Below are positions 43,447 through 54,479 of a stretch of DNA of 64,000 bases, piece by piece. Positions within the stretch are counted from its first letter, which is position 1, and each line of letters begins with the position of its first letter. Source of the DNA: Flavipsychrobacter sp. (GTDB taxonomy: Bacteria; Bacteroidota; Bacteroidia; Chitinophagales; Chitinophagaceae); NCBI GenBank assembly GCA_031292525.1, contig JARLGY010000036.1:86391-150390 (forward strand). Direction: 5' to 3'. The notes below the pieces were generated by a model, which saw nothing but the letters and a program-made list of their open reading frames with translations, searched no databases and was not told the DNA's origin. The position numbers and the translations under genes were made by a program.

Positions 43447-46400
43447 TTGAAGGGGAAGCATAATTTTGGTTATAAGTTTATTATCGTAATAGCGCTGTTA
43501 GTAGCTATAGGGCACGTTACTGCCCGTGGCCACCACGATTATTTCGATTATGACCCTGCTCCCCAGCCAGATAGTCCCGCTGCAAAATCTGCCGCTGATA
43601 CCAACAATACCACCTCTAATAATAACAAACCTGCAATAGATACTACGCACAACCTGCGTTTTCCGATACATGATAAAACAGGCGACCCACAGGTAGATCA
43701 AAATCCTGCATCTATAGATCTTAGGGATCCCCCTAATCTTCATAAAACAGTAGATTATGATCCGGTAGAACAGAAATATTATTTTAATGATAAGTTAGGT
43801 GAAGGGTTTTATAGGAATCCAACCTATATGACCATGGACGAGTACCTGAAATACCAAGCCGACCAGGACGAGAATGCCTATTGGCAACGCAGGCTGGATG
43901 CCCTGTCTCTGTTCAACAAAAAGCCAGAATTGCCCCAAATGTATAAAGAGGGGCTTTTCGATCGCATATTTGGTAATAACTCAATAACCGTTAAGCCCCA
44001 GGGTAACGTAGATGTAACTTTTGGCGGTAACTGGCAAAACATCAAAAATCCTACTCTGGTGCAGCGTGCGCAGAAGTATGGCATCTTTGATTTTGATATG
44101 CAGATGAACATCAACCTGCTGGCAACAGTAGGTGATAAGCTGAAGCTGAATATAAGTAATAATACAAAGGCTACGTTTGACTACCAGAACATGCAAAAGC
44201 TGGAATATACCGGCAAGGAAGATGAGATAATAAAGAAAATTGAAGCTGGTAACATTAGCTTCCCATTAAAAAGTAACCTCATTAGTGGGGTGCAATCTTT
44301 GTTTGGTATCAAGACAACTTTGCAATTTGGTAAGTTATGGGTAACAGGTGTACTGAGCCAGCAAAAGTCTCAACGTAAAAGCCTTACCATACAAGGTGGT
44401 GCACAAACCCAGACTTTTGCTCTAAAAGCAGATAATTATGAAGAGAACCGTGATTACCTCCTAGCGCAATACTTCCACGATAATTATAATACTGCACTTA
44501 AAAATTTCCCGGTTATCAATTCTCTGGTTACGATAAACAGGGTGGAAATTTGGGTTACCAATAGCACTGGTGCTGTAACAGGCGTACGTAACATATATGC
44601 CTTTATGGATCTGGGTGAAAAAAATCCGTATAATAAAAACTTTACCACTGCAAATGGCCCCACCTTACCTGATAATTCAAGCAATAGGCTATATAGTGTA
44701 CTGCTCCAAAACCCAGGCGCACGTGTACAGCAGACGGCCACAGGTATTATTAACGGTTACGGTCTGCAAAGCCAGGACTATGTAAACGTAACTGCTCGTA
44801 AACTGGCACCTACAGAATTTTCCTTCAACCCTCAGTTGGGTTATGTATTGCTTAATACCCAGCTTAATCCTAGCGATGTACTTGGTGTGGCTTACCGTTA
44901 TACGTACAAAGGTAAAACTTACCAGGTAGGGGAGTTTGCAGAGGATCTGCCGCCTGATACCACCAATTCAAAGGCGCTGTTCCTCAAAATGCTGAAAAAT
45001 ACTAACCCTTCACCTACACTGCCTACATGGCAGCTAATGATGAAAAATGTGTATGCATTGGGGGGGCTTGGAGTATCAAAAGATCAATTCCAGTTGAATG
45101 TGCTCTACCAAGATCCAGGTGGCATAGAAACACGGTATATATCTGAAGGTCCTAATGCAGGTGTTCCATTGCTTACACTTTTGAACCTGGACCGGCTAAA
45201 TGCTCAGAACGAACCGCAACCCGATGGAGTATTCGACTTTGTAGATGGCATAACAATAAATACGCAACAAGGAAAGGTCATATTTCCTGTATTGGAACCA
45301 TTTGGACGTGATCTTGCTCCTTCACTAGGCACCGATCCCAACCTGCAACGTAAGTATGTATATAATGTTCTGTACGATTCTACAAGGACTGTAGCATTGC
45401 AAGACCAGCAGAACGATAGGTATATTATGCGTGGATCGTATAAATCAACTTCGTCATCCGAAATATTTTTAGGCGGGTTCAATATTCCTCCTGGGTCTGT
45501 TACTGTTACAGCAGGAGGTACTAAATTAGTAGAGAACCAGGATTATTCAATAGACTATGGGCTTGGGCGATTAAAAATATTGAATACAGGTATCCTTAAC
45601 TCTGGTACCCCCATTAACGTACAGTATGAGGATAACTCAACATTTGGTTTCACCCAGCAAAATTTCATGGGTGCACGGTTCGACTATTATGTTAATAAAA
45701 AATTGTCGATTGGTGCTACAGCAATGCGTCTTACAGAACGGCCATTTACCCAAAAGGTGAATTTTGGTGATGACCCTATTAAGAATACGGTGCTTGGGTT
45801 AGACGCAAATTATCAGTCTGAAGTACCAGCTCTTACCCGTGCGTTGGATAAGCTGCCTGTCTATTCAACAACGGCACCTTCCTTTGTAAATGCCTCAGGC
45901 GAAGTAGCTAGTTTGCTTCCCGGTCATCCTAAGCAAATAAATGCATTAGATCCTGAAGGCTCTGTATATATAGACGACTTTGAAGGTACTACTAGCACTT
46001 ACGATATGAAGTTGCCTGCGGTAGCGTGGTCGCTGGCTTCTACCCCTAACGGTGCTGTAAACAAGGCGGGCCAAACACTATTCCCTGAATCTGGTAATGA
46101 TGACCAACTGAGTTATGGCTACAATAGGGCCAAATTGGCTTGGTACTTTATTGAGCCTACTATGGTTGATGGTACCAACGGTGTGCCATCGTATGTATCT
46201 AAAGATCCTAATCAGCACTATATAAGGTTAGTACAGCAAACGGATGTCTTTCCTACTGCGTCCTATAATACCTTGCAAACATCTTTAAGTACACTTGACT
46301 TGGGGTATTATCCAAACCAAAGGGGGCCATATAACTTTGACAACAACACTTCTAAACTTAATGCTGATGGTACCTTCAGAGATCCGATAAACCGTTGGGG

Positions 46401-49400
46401 CGGGGTTATGCGGCCTATAGATAATACAGACTTTGAGGCATCGAATGTAGAATTTATACAGTTTTGGATGCTCGATCCATTTATTGGTAATCCTGGTGGT
46501 TCAGGAGGTTCCTTGTACTTTAATCTTGGGGATATATCAGAAGATGTGCTGAAGGATTCACGCTTGTTTTTTGAAAATGGCATTCCTTATCCTTTTGACC
46601 GTACACAACTGGATACAACTATATGGGGGTATGTTCCAAAATTTGAACAGCAGGTAACCAGGGCCTTTAGTAACGATCCTGCATCGCGCGCTGTACAGGA
46701 TGTGGGGTATGATGGATTGGATGATGCAGGCGAAGCTGTAACATACTCTAAGTTCCTCACTGCTATTAATACCAGCGGTATCTCAACCACTGCAAAGCAA
46801 CAGTTGCTGAGCGACCCCGCCAGTGACAACTACCACTATTATCTGGGTGATGATTATGACCAGGAGAATCTTGGCGTATTGGCTAGGTATAAAAATTATA
46901 ATAACCCACAAGGGAACTCTCCTATTACCAGTGCTTCAGCGGCATATTCTTCTGCGGCAACCACTATACCAGAATCTGAAGACATAAATAAAGACAATAC
47001 ACTTAACGAGGCTGAAAACTATTATCAATACCGTGTCGATCTTTCCCCCGGTATATTAAAGGGGAAAACCAATCCATATATTGTAAACTCTACAACAAGC
47101 ACAGTTAAGCTTCCTAATGGGCAATACGATAATGAAACATGGTATCAGTTCAAAATACCGATTCAGAATTATGATCATAAAATAGGAAGCATCGGCGATT
47201 TTAGGTCTATACGTTTCATACGTATGTTTATGGCCGGCTGGACAGATAGTGTCATCATGCGTTTTGCTACATTGGAACTGGGACGCAACCAATGGCGTAA
47301 CTATGAATATTCTCTTGAGAATCCAGGAGAAGTAGTTCCTCAGCCCAACCAACCGGGAACCAATTTTTCTGTAACCTCGGTAAGTGTTGAAGAAAATAGC
47401 CTACGCACGCCAGTACCTTATGTAATACCACCGGGTGTTAGTCGCCAGCTATCTTCAGTAGCTAATGGACAGAATATACAGTTAAATGAGCAAGCGCTTT
47501 CATTGCGCATGTGCCCGTTAAATGATGGGGATGCCAGGGCAGTATATAAGGAAGTGGACGTGGACATGCGGCAGTTTACCTACCTGCGTATGTTTATACA
47601 TGCAGAATCAGAGATAGGCCAGACCCAACTCAAAAATGGTGACATCCGTGGTTTTATTCGTATTGGTAGCGATTTTACCAATAACTATTATGAATACCAG
47701 GTGCCACTTGCAATAACGGCACCAGGATCAAGTACCGATATATCAGTATGGCCCGTAGCCAATAACGTAGATCTTACTTTACAAGATTTGGTGACAGCCA
47801 AGGAAACGCGAGACAAGAAGCAAATAAGTCCGTTGCTGCCTTATCAAACCACAGATTCCAAAGGCAATACAATAATAGTAGTAGGTAATCCTAATATTGG
47901 GAATGCTAAAAACATAATGCTGGGTGTACTGAATCCTAAAAAATCTACCCAAAACCCAAATGATGATGGGCTTGCAAAGTGTACAGAAGTATGGTTCAAT
48001 GAATTGCGTATGGCCGGTATTAATGACCAGGCAGGGTATGCGGCGGCAGGTAAAGTGAACCTCCAATTGGCCGACTTAGGTAATGTGAACCTTTCTGGTA
48101 GTATGCATACTGCCGGGTATGGTAATATAGACCAGAAAATAGAACAGCGTTTCCAGGACAATGATTACCTCTATAATGCTACCACCAATCTGGCGCTGGG
48201 CAAATTGCTGCCGCGCAGTTGGGGTGTGCAGTTGCCATTGTTCATGGGTTACAACCAGAATATAAGTACACCAAAGTACGATCCTAACAATCAGGATGTA
48301 CTATTGAATAATGAATTAGATGCAGCACGTAATGCTGCAATGAAGGATTCCATCAGGAAAGCAGCTCAGGATTTTACTTCTATAACAAGTTTGAACTTAA
48401 CGAATGTGCGTGTACTGGGTAGCCCGGATAAGCAAAGCGCGTTCCGAATGCCTTGGAGTATTAAGAACTTTGATCTGTCTTATTCATACAACGATCAATT
48501 GAAGCATAATCCTACGATTGCCTTTGACGATCTGAAAACTAATAAATTAGGATTGGGTTATACATATGCTGTTAAAGCTAAACCAATAGAGCCTTTTAAG
48601 AGATTGATCAAATCAAAATCGAAATGGTTCTTGCTGGCGAAAGATTTTAACTTCAATCCACTGCCTTCCAGCTTTAGCTTCCGAAATGATCTAAACCGGG
48701 TGCAGGAAGAAACACAAGTGCGTAATACTGATAATGGGCCATACGTGATACCGGCCACGTTCTATAAAAACTTTACTTGGAACCGCTCATATAATTTGCG
48801 ATGGGAGCTTACTAAGTCGCTTTCGTTTGACTATACTGCTAATAATCTGTCGAGCATAGACGAGCCATATGGACTTATAAATACTAAGGCTAAGGAAGAC
48901 TCGCTATGGGCTAAAATTAAAAACCTCGGTCGTAATACCAATTACGCCCAAACTTTCAACAGTACTTATAATGTACCGTTGAGCAAGTTACCTCTTACCG
49001 ATTGGATGAGCCTGAGACTAGGCTATTCTGCAAGTTACTCCTGGACTGCTGCAGCGCCCATTGCCTATTCATTAGGAAACACTATAGGCAATACACAAAC
49101 AGAGACGCTTACAGGTGAAATGAATTTTACACAGTTGTACAATAAAAGTCGTTTGCTGCGGGCTCTAAATGCGAAACCTGGCGATAAATCTAAAAACCTA
49201 GTAGCTGCCGGAGGCCCGCAAATTTCAAAGAATAGCGCTTCTGCGGCGGCTACTAATAAAAGTTTCAAAGATCTGAGGAACAAAATAAATACTACTGGTG
49301 ATAATACTGCTGCTACTAGCGGTAGCACAGCGCCTAGTGGTACTTTATCCAACGGTAGTATAAGCGCTGGCAGCACTAATGCATCGGGAAGCAGTGGTAC

Positions 49401-51258
49401 CGCTACCGGCAATGCAGGCACCAATGTACCTGCAGGTAATGCAAATACTAGTGGTAGTACAGGGTCTTCTACAGGCAAAAATGTACCTGCCGGTACCTCT
49501 CCAGCCGGTGGTAACAATAGTAATGCAGGAGCCGGACCAGGAGGGAACGGGAAAAATAATCCTATTGATACCAGCAAAGGCGCGAATAATAACGGTACTG
49601 CAAACAACAATAATGGGAATAGTAACGGCAACAATGGTATTGTAAATAATACTGTGAATGGTGTCGTCCTCAGCGATGCCCAGCTTGATTCCCTGGTAAA
49701 AGTGCAGCAGGCAGAAGATGATGCAAGAGCACGGGCAGAAAAAGCAAAAAAGAAAGCTGCAAAAAAAGCCGCTCGAAAACTGCGACGAAGCAAGCCGCCG
49801 GAGTTGAACACAACAGAAAGGGTTGTAGGCAGGTTGTTGACCATGCTGACACGTGCTACTATAAACGTATCGCAGGTTTCAGGTACAGTATTGCCCGGAT
49901 GGATGGATAGCACTCGGGTTATGGGTGTCAATAATTACTCAATGGCGCCTGGGCTAAACTTTGTGTATGGATATCAGCCAAGTTCTGCGTGGCTTGCCGC
50001 ACAGGCTGCGGCCAACCGACTTTCAAAAGATTCGCTGTTCAATTCTCAACTGCAGCAAACTTATTCAAAGAACATAAATGCCACGGCTACTTTGCAGCCC
50101 TTCCCAGACATGAGGATAGATCTCACACTGTCAAGTGCATACAGTAAATCTCATACTGAGTTATATGCCGATACGCCTGGTGGTACTGCGTTTCAGCATT
50201 TAAGTCCTTACGAAACAGGTTCATTCAATGTCTCTTATGTTGCGTTAAACACAATGTTCAAATCAAGTGGCGTGAATTCTGGAGTATTCAACCAGTTTAT
50301 AGCTAATACCATAACAGTTTCGCAAAGACTTGGTCATAGCAATCCATATACCAATGGTCAGCCAGACCCTAGTAATCCTGCATATCAAAAAGGATACACT
50401 GAGTTTTCGCAAGATGTTCTGATACCTGCATTCATAGCAGCATATACGGGGAAGAGTGCATCGTCTATTCCGCTTATTAATGAGAGTGCATCTGCTATAG
50501 TTAATGGCAGTACTTACAACTCTTCTGATGTCAAGAGCAATCCATTCTATTACTATATACCACTTCCCAATTGGCGCATAGCATATAATGGGTTGAGCAA
50601 AATACCGGGACTATCATCTATATTCAGCACGTTTGTTATTAACCATGCCTATACTGGTTCTATGTCTATGAATGGGTTTAATTCAAACCTCTTGGCTGGT
50701 GATCTTTTAGGCCTGGGGTTCCCGTCATTCATAGATTCTACATCGCACAACTACATACCGTTCTACCAAGTACAGAACGTTACTATAGCCCAGGCATTTA
50801 CGCCACTCATAGGTTTTGATGCTACTATGAGGAATAATATAAGCGCCAAATTTGAGGTGCGGGAATCTAAAACAGAAAGTCTGAGTCTTATAGACTACCA
50901 AGTGGCTGAAAATACCAGCAGGGAATATGTGGTGGGAATGGGATACCGCATAAAGGGCTTGAAACTACCATTTAATATTCTTGGTGTACGCAAACTGAAA
51001 AATGAGCTTATAGCAAAGCTGGACATAGGTTTGCGTGACGATAAGAACAGTAATAATTATATAGCTAATGGCATAGGTGTGGTATCCAGTGGGCAGAAAG
51101 TACTGCGTATATCTCCTACCATAGATTATACCGTTACGCAAAAGCTTACGTTACACTTCTTCTATAACCGCCAGCAAACCATACCATACGTGTCCAATTC
51201 GTATCCAATAACTACAACACAGGCGGGGGTAACATTGCGATTTATATTTGCACCATAA
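43447..51258 (+). CDS. sprA: SprA, type IX secretion outer-membrane translocon
   Basis: The 2603-residue protein starts at a TTG (43447) and has a signal peptide (YKFIIVIALLVAIGHVTA). It contains repeated SprA-type blocks: GNVDVTFGGNWQNIKNP, GIKTTLQFGKLWVTGVLSQQ, YDFEGTTS-like stretches (VYIDDFEGTTSTYDMKLP), EVWFNELRMAGI, and a C-terminal barrel strand GVTLRFIFAP. SprA forms the very large barrel through which T9SS cargo such as the sorting-domain proteins in this window leaves the cell; it is also needed for gliding in motile species. A low-complexity Gly/Ser/Asn/Thr-rich insertion of about 140 residues (about 1945-2080) precedes a highly basic run (about 2098-2119). Confidence 0.95.
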   Translation: MKGKHNFGYKFIIVIALLVAIGHVTARGHHDYFDYDPAPQPDSPAAKSAADTNNTTSNNNKPAIDTTHNLRFPIHDKTGDPQVDQNPASIDLRDPPNLHKTVDYDPVEQKYYFNDKLGEGFYRNPTYMTMDEYLKYQADQDENAYWQRRLDALSLFNKKPELPQMYKEGLFDRIFGNNSITVKPQGNVDVTFGGNWQNIKNPTLVQRAQKYGIFDFDMQMNINLLATVGDKLKLNISNNTKATFDYQNMQKLEYTGKEDEIIKKIEAGNISFPLKSNLISGVQSLFGIKTTLQFGKLWVTGVLSQQKSQRKSLTIQGGAQTQTFALKADNYEENRDYLLAQYFHDNYNTALKNFPVINSLVTINRVEIWVTNSTGAVTGVRNIYAFMDLGEKNPYNKNFTTANGPTLPDNSSNRLYSVLLQNPGARVQQTATGIINGYGLQSQDYVNVTARKLAPTEFSFNPQLGYVLLNTQLNPSDVLGVAYRYTYKGKTYQVGEFAEDLPPDTTNSKALFLKMLKNTNPSPTLPTWQLMMKNVYALGGLGVSKDQFQLNVLYQDPGGIETRYISEGPNAGVPLLTLLNLDRLNAQNEPQPDGVFDFVDGITINTQQGKVIFPVLEPFGRDLAPSLGTDPNLQRKYVYNVLYDSTRTVALQDQQNDRYIMRGSYKSTSSSEIFLGGFNIPPGSVTVTAGGTKLVENQDYSIDYGLGRLKILNTGILNSGTPINVQYEDNSTFGFTQQNFMGARFDYYVNKKLSIGATAMRLTERPFTQKVNFGDDPIKNTVLGLDANYQSEVPALTRALDKLPVYSTTAPSFVNASGEVASLLPGHPKQINALDPEGSVYIDDFEGTTSTYDMKLPAVAWSLASTPNGAVNKAGQTLFPESGNDDQLSYGYNRAKLAWYFIEPTMVDGTNGVPSYVSKDPNQHYIRLVQQTDVFPTASYNTLQTSLSTLDLGYYPNQRGPYNFDNNTSKLNADGTFRDPINRWGGVMRPIDNTDFEASNVEFIQFWMLDPFIGNPGGSGGSLYFNLGDISEDVLKDSRLFFENGIPYPFDRTQLDTTIWGYVPKFEQQVTRAFSNDPASRAVQDVGYDGLDDAGEAVTYSKFLTAINTSGISTTAKQQLLSDPASDNYHYYLGDDYDQENLGVLARYKNYNNPQGNSPITSASAAYSSAATTIPESEDINKDNTLNEAENYYQYRVDLSPGILKGKTNPYIVNSTTSTVKLPNGQYDNETWYQFKIPIQNYDHKIGSIGDFRSIRFIRMFMAGWTDSVIMRFATLELGRNQWRNYEYSLENPGEVVPQPNQPGTNFSVTSVSVEENSLRTPVPYVIPPGVSRQLSSVANGQNIQLNEQALSLRMCPLNDGDARAVYKEVDVDMRQFTYLRMFIHAESEIGQTQLKNGDIRGFIRIGSDFTNNYYEYQVPLAITAPGSSTDISVWPVANNVDLTLQDLVTAKETRDKKQISPLLPYQTTDSKGNTIIVVGNPNIGNAKNIMLGVLNPKKSTQNPNDDGLAKCTEVWFNELRMAGINDQAGYAAAGKVNLQLADLGNVNLSGSMHTAGYGNIDQKIEQRFQDNDYLYNATTNLALGKLLPRSWGVQLPLFMGYNQNISTPKYDPNNQDVLLNNELDAARNAAMKDSIRKAAQDFTSITSLNLTNVRVLGSPDKQSAFRMPWSIKNFDLSYSYNDQLKHNPTIAFDDLKTNKLGLGYTYAVKAKPIEPFKRLIKSKSKWFLLAKDFNFNPLPSSFSFRNDLNRVQEETQVRNTDNGPYVIPATFYKNFTWNRSYNLRWELTKSLSFDYTANNLSSIDEPYGLINTKAKEDSLWAKIKNLGRNTNYAQTFNSTYNVPLSKLPLTDWMSLRLGYSASYSWTAAAPIAYSLGNTIGNTQTETLTGEMNFTQLYNKSRLLRALNAKPGDKSKNLVAAGGPQISKNSASAAATNKSFKDLRNKINTTGDNTAATSGSTAPSGTLSNGSISAGSTNASGSSGTATGNAGTNVPAGNANTSGSTGSSTGKNVPAGTSPAGGNNSNAGAGPGGNGKNNPIDTSKGANNNGTANNNNGNSNGNNGIVNNTVNGVVLSDAQLDSLVKVQQAEDDARARAEKAKKKAAKKAARKLRRSKPPELNTTERVVGRLLTMLTRATINVSQVSGTVLPGWMDSTRVMGVNNYSMAPGLNFVYGYQPSSAWLAAQAAANRLSKDSLFNSQLQQTYSKNINATATLQPFPDMRIDLTLSSAYSKSHTELYADTPGGTAFQHLSPYETGSFNVSYVALNTMFKSSGVNSGVFNQFIANTITVSQRLGHSNPYTNGQPDPSNPAYQKGYTEFSQDVLIPAFIAAYTGKSASSIPLINESASAIVNGSTYNSSDVKSNPFYYYIPLPNWRIAYNGLSKIPGLSSIFSTFVINHAYTGSMSMNGFNSNLLAGDLLGLGFPSFIDSTSHNYIPFYQVQNVTIAQAFTPLIGFDATMRNNISAKFEVRESKTESLSLIDYQVAENTSREYVVGMGYRIKGLKLPFNILGVRKLKNELIAKLDIGLRDDKNSNNYIANGIGVVSSGQKVLRISPTIDYTVTQKLTLHFFYNRQQTIPYVSNSYPITTTQAGVTLRFIFAP

Positions 51259-51401
51259 TTATTTGAAATGCTCGAATTTAAGGCACTGCTATGCCTGATT
51301 TTTCCGCCATCATGTTAGTCCGTAAACATTGTTTCCGGAACCTTAGGTGTGATACTATGCGAGTTTCAAGATTAGTTTGAAGCGCAGTTGCGGTACCAAC
51401 C

Positions 51402-52346
51402 CTAAAAATCAAGATGTTTAAATAGGATGATATAGATTGAAAAGCCGATGCCGAATAGCAGGCAAATAACATTTACAATAGGCCGCGTATTGGTCTTCTT
51501 TATAATGAAGAGATCTATAGTGCATATGGCTATCATTGCCTGCCAGAATATAAACCATAGGGCAGGTATCGTATGTCTTATCCACACATTGTATCTATCA
51601 AAAGGTATGCATAACCGCAGTAGTAAAGTGATAATTGCAATGCCCAGCACACTATAAAAAAAGCCATTATAATTGCCTGTGCGTCCGGCAACTACAAAGC
51701 CAAGCAAAAGCAAAAAGATCGATATGACTGCGGGAAGAAAAGAATAGATGACAGAGTATTCTTTGCCAAAGGTATCAAATACTGTAATGTCTTTATAAGG
51801 GTAAAAGTAATATGGGTAATAATGCCATAGCCCAGATTTACTGCCATTGTCAAAACGTCCTTCGGTGACTAATTTGCCTTTATAATATTTTTTGAACATT
51901 CCATTGGGTATGCCGTTCTTGCTGGCAATACTTATCGTAAAGTCACCTTCTCTAAGTATATATGTATATGCGGGACAAATCACAAAAAATTGATCATGCA
52001 TTTTCTTCCATTCAATAGCGTGGGGAGTTTGAGACAAGTAGGCATTTGGTATTTTAGCGCCATTTTTTAACGCTGTCAATGCCATACGCCGTTGACTCTT
52101 CAAAGAATCATATTCCCGGCCCAGAAGGTATTCCCCAAGAAAGCTAAATTCAATGATCTGCTTGGATGGTATATTCCAGGAGTATATAGTATCACCAATG
52201 GATGATAGGTAAGTTGTTGTTACGAGGCTGTCGTTATCGTAACTAAGTACATACTTTGTCCTGCCATCAGGATATCGGTACACATCTTCCTGGCGGCCGT
52301 AAGCGCTAATAGAGATAAGTAAGAGGAGCAGGAACCACAGGCGCAT
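51402..52346 (-). CDS. Membrane protein with MORN-like N-terminal region
   Basis: The 314-residue protein has a signal peptide (MRLWFLLLLLISISAYG). Its secreted part contains two MORN/YwqK-like motifs (YRYPDGRTKYVLSY and NGMFKKYYKGKLVTEGRFDNGSKSGLWHYY). Four or five membrane helices follow from about residue 205 to the end. MORN-like repeats of this kind occur in many Bacteroidota surface proteins with no known role. It stands alone behind korA. Confidence 0.65.
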   Translation of the reverse strand: MRLWFLLLLLISISAYGRQEDVYRYPDGRTKYVLSYDNDSLVTTTYLSSIGDTIYSWNIPSKQIIEFSFLGEYLLGREYDSLKSQRRMALTALKNGAKIPNAYLSQTPHAIEWKKMHDQFFVICPAYTYILREGDFTISIASKNGIPNGMFKKYYKGKLVTEGRFDNGSKSGLWHYYPYYFYPYKDITVFDTFGKEYSVIYSFLPAVISIFLLLLGFVVAGRTGNYNGFFYSVLGIAIITLLLRLCIPFDRYNVWIRHTIPALWFIFWQAMIAICTIDLFIIKKTNTRPIVNVICLLFGIGFSIYIILFKHLDF

Positions 52347-52477
52347 TAATTTACTATACTTTATGTTTTATGGGGTAATAGGAATATATTAATAATTCCG
52401 AGCCATCAACAATGGATCTCCCCCTAAGGAACAATTTCCTGCAAATATATTTTATAAAGTATTAATAAACTACAGAA

Positions 52478-54322
52478 TTAAATAAGTGCTTTTACTGCTG
52501 TTACTAATTCTGTACGCGTGATGGGTACGCCTTTTATTTTATTATAGCCAACTGCATCAACAAGGTATTTATCTCTTATTATTTTTATCAGCTGTCCGTT
52601 GTTGATTTCCGGTATCAATATTTTTTTATAGTTGCCCAGCATAGTACCAAGATTGGCAGGAAACGGACGCAGATGTCGCAAGTGGGCATGCGCTACTGCT
52701 AACCCCTGTCCTTGTAACTCGCGTACTGCACTTTTTATAGAGCCGTAAGTGCTGCCCCAGCCCAATACCAGCACATCGCCTGTTTCCGGGCCGCTATCGA
52801 GTGTTTGGAGGGGTATATGGTTAGCTATCATATCCACCTTTGCTTCACGAACCTTAACCATGTGTTGGTGGTTCTCAGCATCATAAGAAATGTTACCAGT
52901 AATATCCTCTTTTTCAAGGCCACCGATCCGGTGCTCTAAGCCCGGTGTTCCAGGTACAGCCCATGGACGTACTAGGTTTTCATCGCGTTGATAAGGCATA
53001 AATTTGCCTTCATCTGCAGCCATGCCTTTCTTGAAATTCACCTTTATAGGCTTCAGGTCTTCGCTGCTTGGATAGCGCCAGGGTTCTGCACCATTTGCAA
53101 TATACCCGTCACTTAGGAATATTACCGGGGTCATATGCTGTACAGCTATTCGTACCGCTTCATAAACCGCATCAAAACAATCGCTTGGGGTCGAAGCTGA
53201 TATCACAGGCATCGGACACTCGCCGTTACGGCCGTAATAAGCTTGCAATAGATCGCTTTGTTCTGTTTTGGTAGGCAACCCGGTTGATGGACCGCCACGC
53301 TGAATGTTGATAATGAGCAAGGGTATCTCCAACATCACGGCCAATCCCATAGCTTCTGTTTTTAGTGCCATGCCGGGACCTGATGTGGTAGTTATGCCCA
53401 GGCTGCCACCATAGGCAGCTCCAATAGCAGATGTAATAGCCGCTATTTCATCTTCGGCCTGGAATGTACGTACCCCAAAGTTCTTGTATTTTGAAAGATC
53501 GTGCAGGATATCTGATGCCGGAGTTATAGGGTACGATCCCAAAAATAAAGGGAGTGCACTATTTTCGGCAGCCGCTATAAGCCCAAATGTAAGTGCTGTG
53601 TTACCAGTAATACTGCGGTACTTACCGGGGGGGAGCTTCGCTTTCTCTACTTTGTATCGGCTACTGAATGCCTCAACGGTATCGGCATAATTATATCCGG
53701 ATTGAAGTGCTTTTATATTGCTTTCAAGGATGTCAGCCTTTTTACCAAATTTGTCATGCAGGAAAGAGAACGTGCTGGTAAGGTCGCGATTATACAACCA
53801 GTAGAGAAAACCAAGCACAAACATATTTTTCGCGCGGTCTTTTTCTTTTACTCCCAATTGTATATCCTTCAACGCTTCGCGGGTAAGCTTGGTAATATCT
53901 ATCTTATGTACCTCATAGCCTTCCAGAGATCCATCCTCGAGCGGGTTTACCCCATCAGTATAGTTGGCCAGGCGAAGATTCTTGGTATCAAAACCAGAGA
54001 TATCGGTGATGATGATGCCACCTGGCTTTAACGTTTTCAAATTCACCTTAAGTGCAGCTGCATTCATAGCTACAAGTACGTCACAATTGTCACCTGGCGT
54101 GTATATGCGATTACTTGAAAAGTGGAGCTGGTAGCCACTTACACCAGGAACTGTACCTTGGGGAGCCCGAATTTCTGCTGGGAAATCCGGAAAAGTAGAA
54201 AGGTCGTTGCCTATAAGGGCAGTGTTGTTGGTAAATTGGCTGCCGGTAAGTTGCATACCATCACCACTATCACCTGCAAATTTTATTACAACATCTTCAA
54301 CAACCAGAGTAGGAATAGACAT
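52478..54322 (-). CDS. korA: 2-oxoglutarate:ferredoxin oxidoreductase, fused gamma-alpha subunit
   Basis: The 614-residue protein has an N-terminal gamma domain (about 10-190, IKFAGDSGDGMQLTGSQF). An alpha subunit is fused to it (GNTALTFGLIAAAENS, YPITPASDILHDLSK, TTSGPGMALKTEAMGLA, QRGGPSTGLPTKTEQSDL). With KorB, which binds thiamine diphosphate and an Fe-S cluster, it oxidises 2-oxoacids and reduces ferredoxin. The usual partner korB is not adjacent in this window. Substrate (2-oxoglutarate or pyruvate-like) is inferred. Confidence 0.88.
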   Translation of the reverse strand: MSIPTLVVEDVVIKFAGDSGDGMQLTGSQFTNNTALIGNDLSTFPDFPAEIRAPQGTVPGVSGYQLHFSSNRIYTPGDNCDVLVAMNAAALKVNLKTLKPGGIIITDISGFDTKNLRLANYTDGVNPLEDGSLEGYEVHKIDITKLTREALKDIQLGVKEKDRAKNMFVLGFLYWLYNRDLTSTFSFLHDKFGKKADILESNIKALQSGYNYADTVEAFSSRYKVEKAKLPPGKYRSITGNTALTFGLIAAAENSALPLFLGSYPITPASDILHDLSKYKNFGVRTFQAEDEIAAITSAIGAAYGGSLGITTTSGPGMALKTEAMGLAVMLEIPLLIINIQRGGPSTGLPTKTEQSDLLQAYYGRNGECPMPVISASTPSDCFDAVYEAVRIAVQHMTPVIFLSDGYIANGAEPWRYPSSEDLKPIKVNFKKGMAADEGKFMPYQRDENLVRPWAVPGTPGLEHRIGGLEKEDITGNISYDAENHQHMVKVREAKVDMIANHIPLQTLDSGPETGDVLVLGWGSTYGSIKSAVRELQGQGLAVAHAHLRHLRPFPANLGTMLGNYKKILIPEINNGQLIKIIRDKYLVDAVGYNKIKGVPITRTELVTAVKALI

Positions 54323-54424
54323 AAAGTAAAAATGACTGCAAAGATAATGTTGTATTACGACAATGCGATAATCTGGTAATGTGGAGAAGTAGAAGAAGTG
54401 AGGTTATATAATAATATTTGGCAA

Positions 54425-54459
54425 AAAATAGCCGGAACATTTTATGCCCTGGCTATTTT
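54425..54459 (-). terminator. Terminator of the PKD-rich T9SS gene
   Basis: AAAATAGCC / GGCTATTTT stem; on the minus strand a T-run follows. It lies 20 bp after the stop at 54480. Confidence 0.75.
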
Positions 54460-54479
54460 ATTCTCCGAATAAAAATGTG

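Noticed and set aside
49065..49931. Long minus-strand frame of 288 codons opposite sprA
   Set aside because: It mirrors the low-complexity Gly/Ser/Asn insertion of sprA; such biased sequence leaves long antisense frames open.
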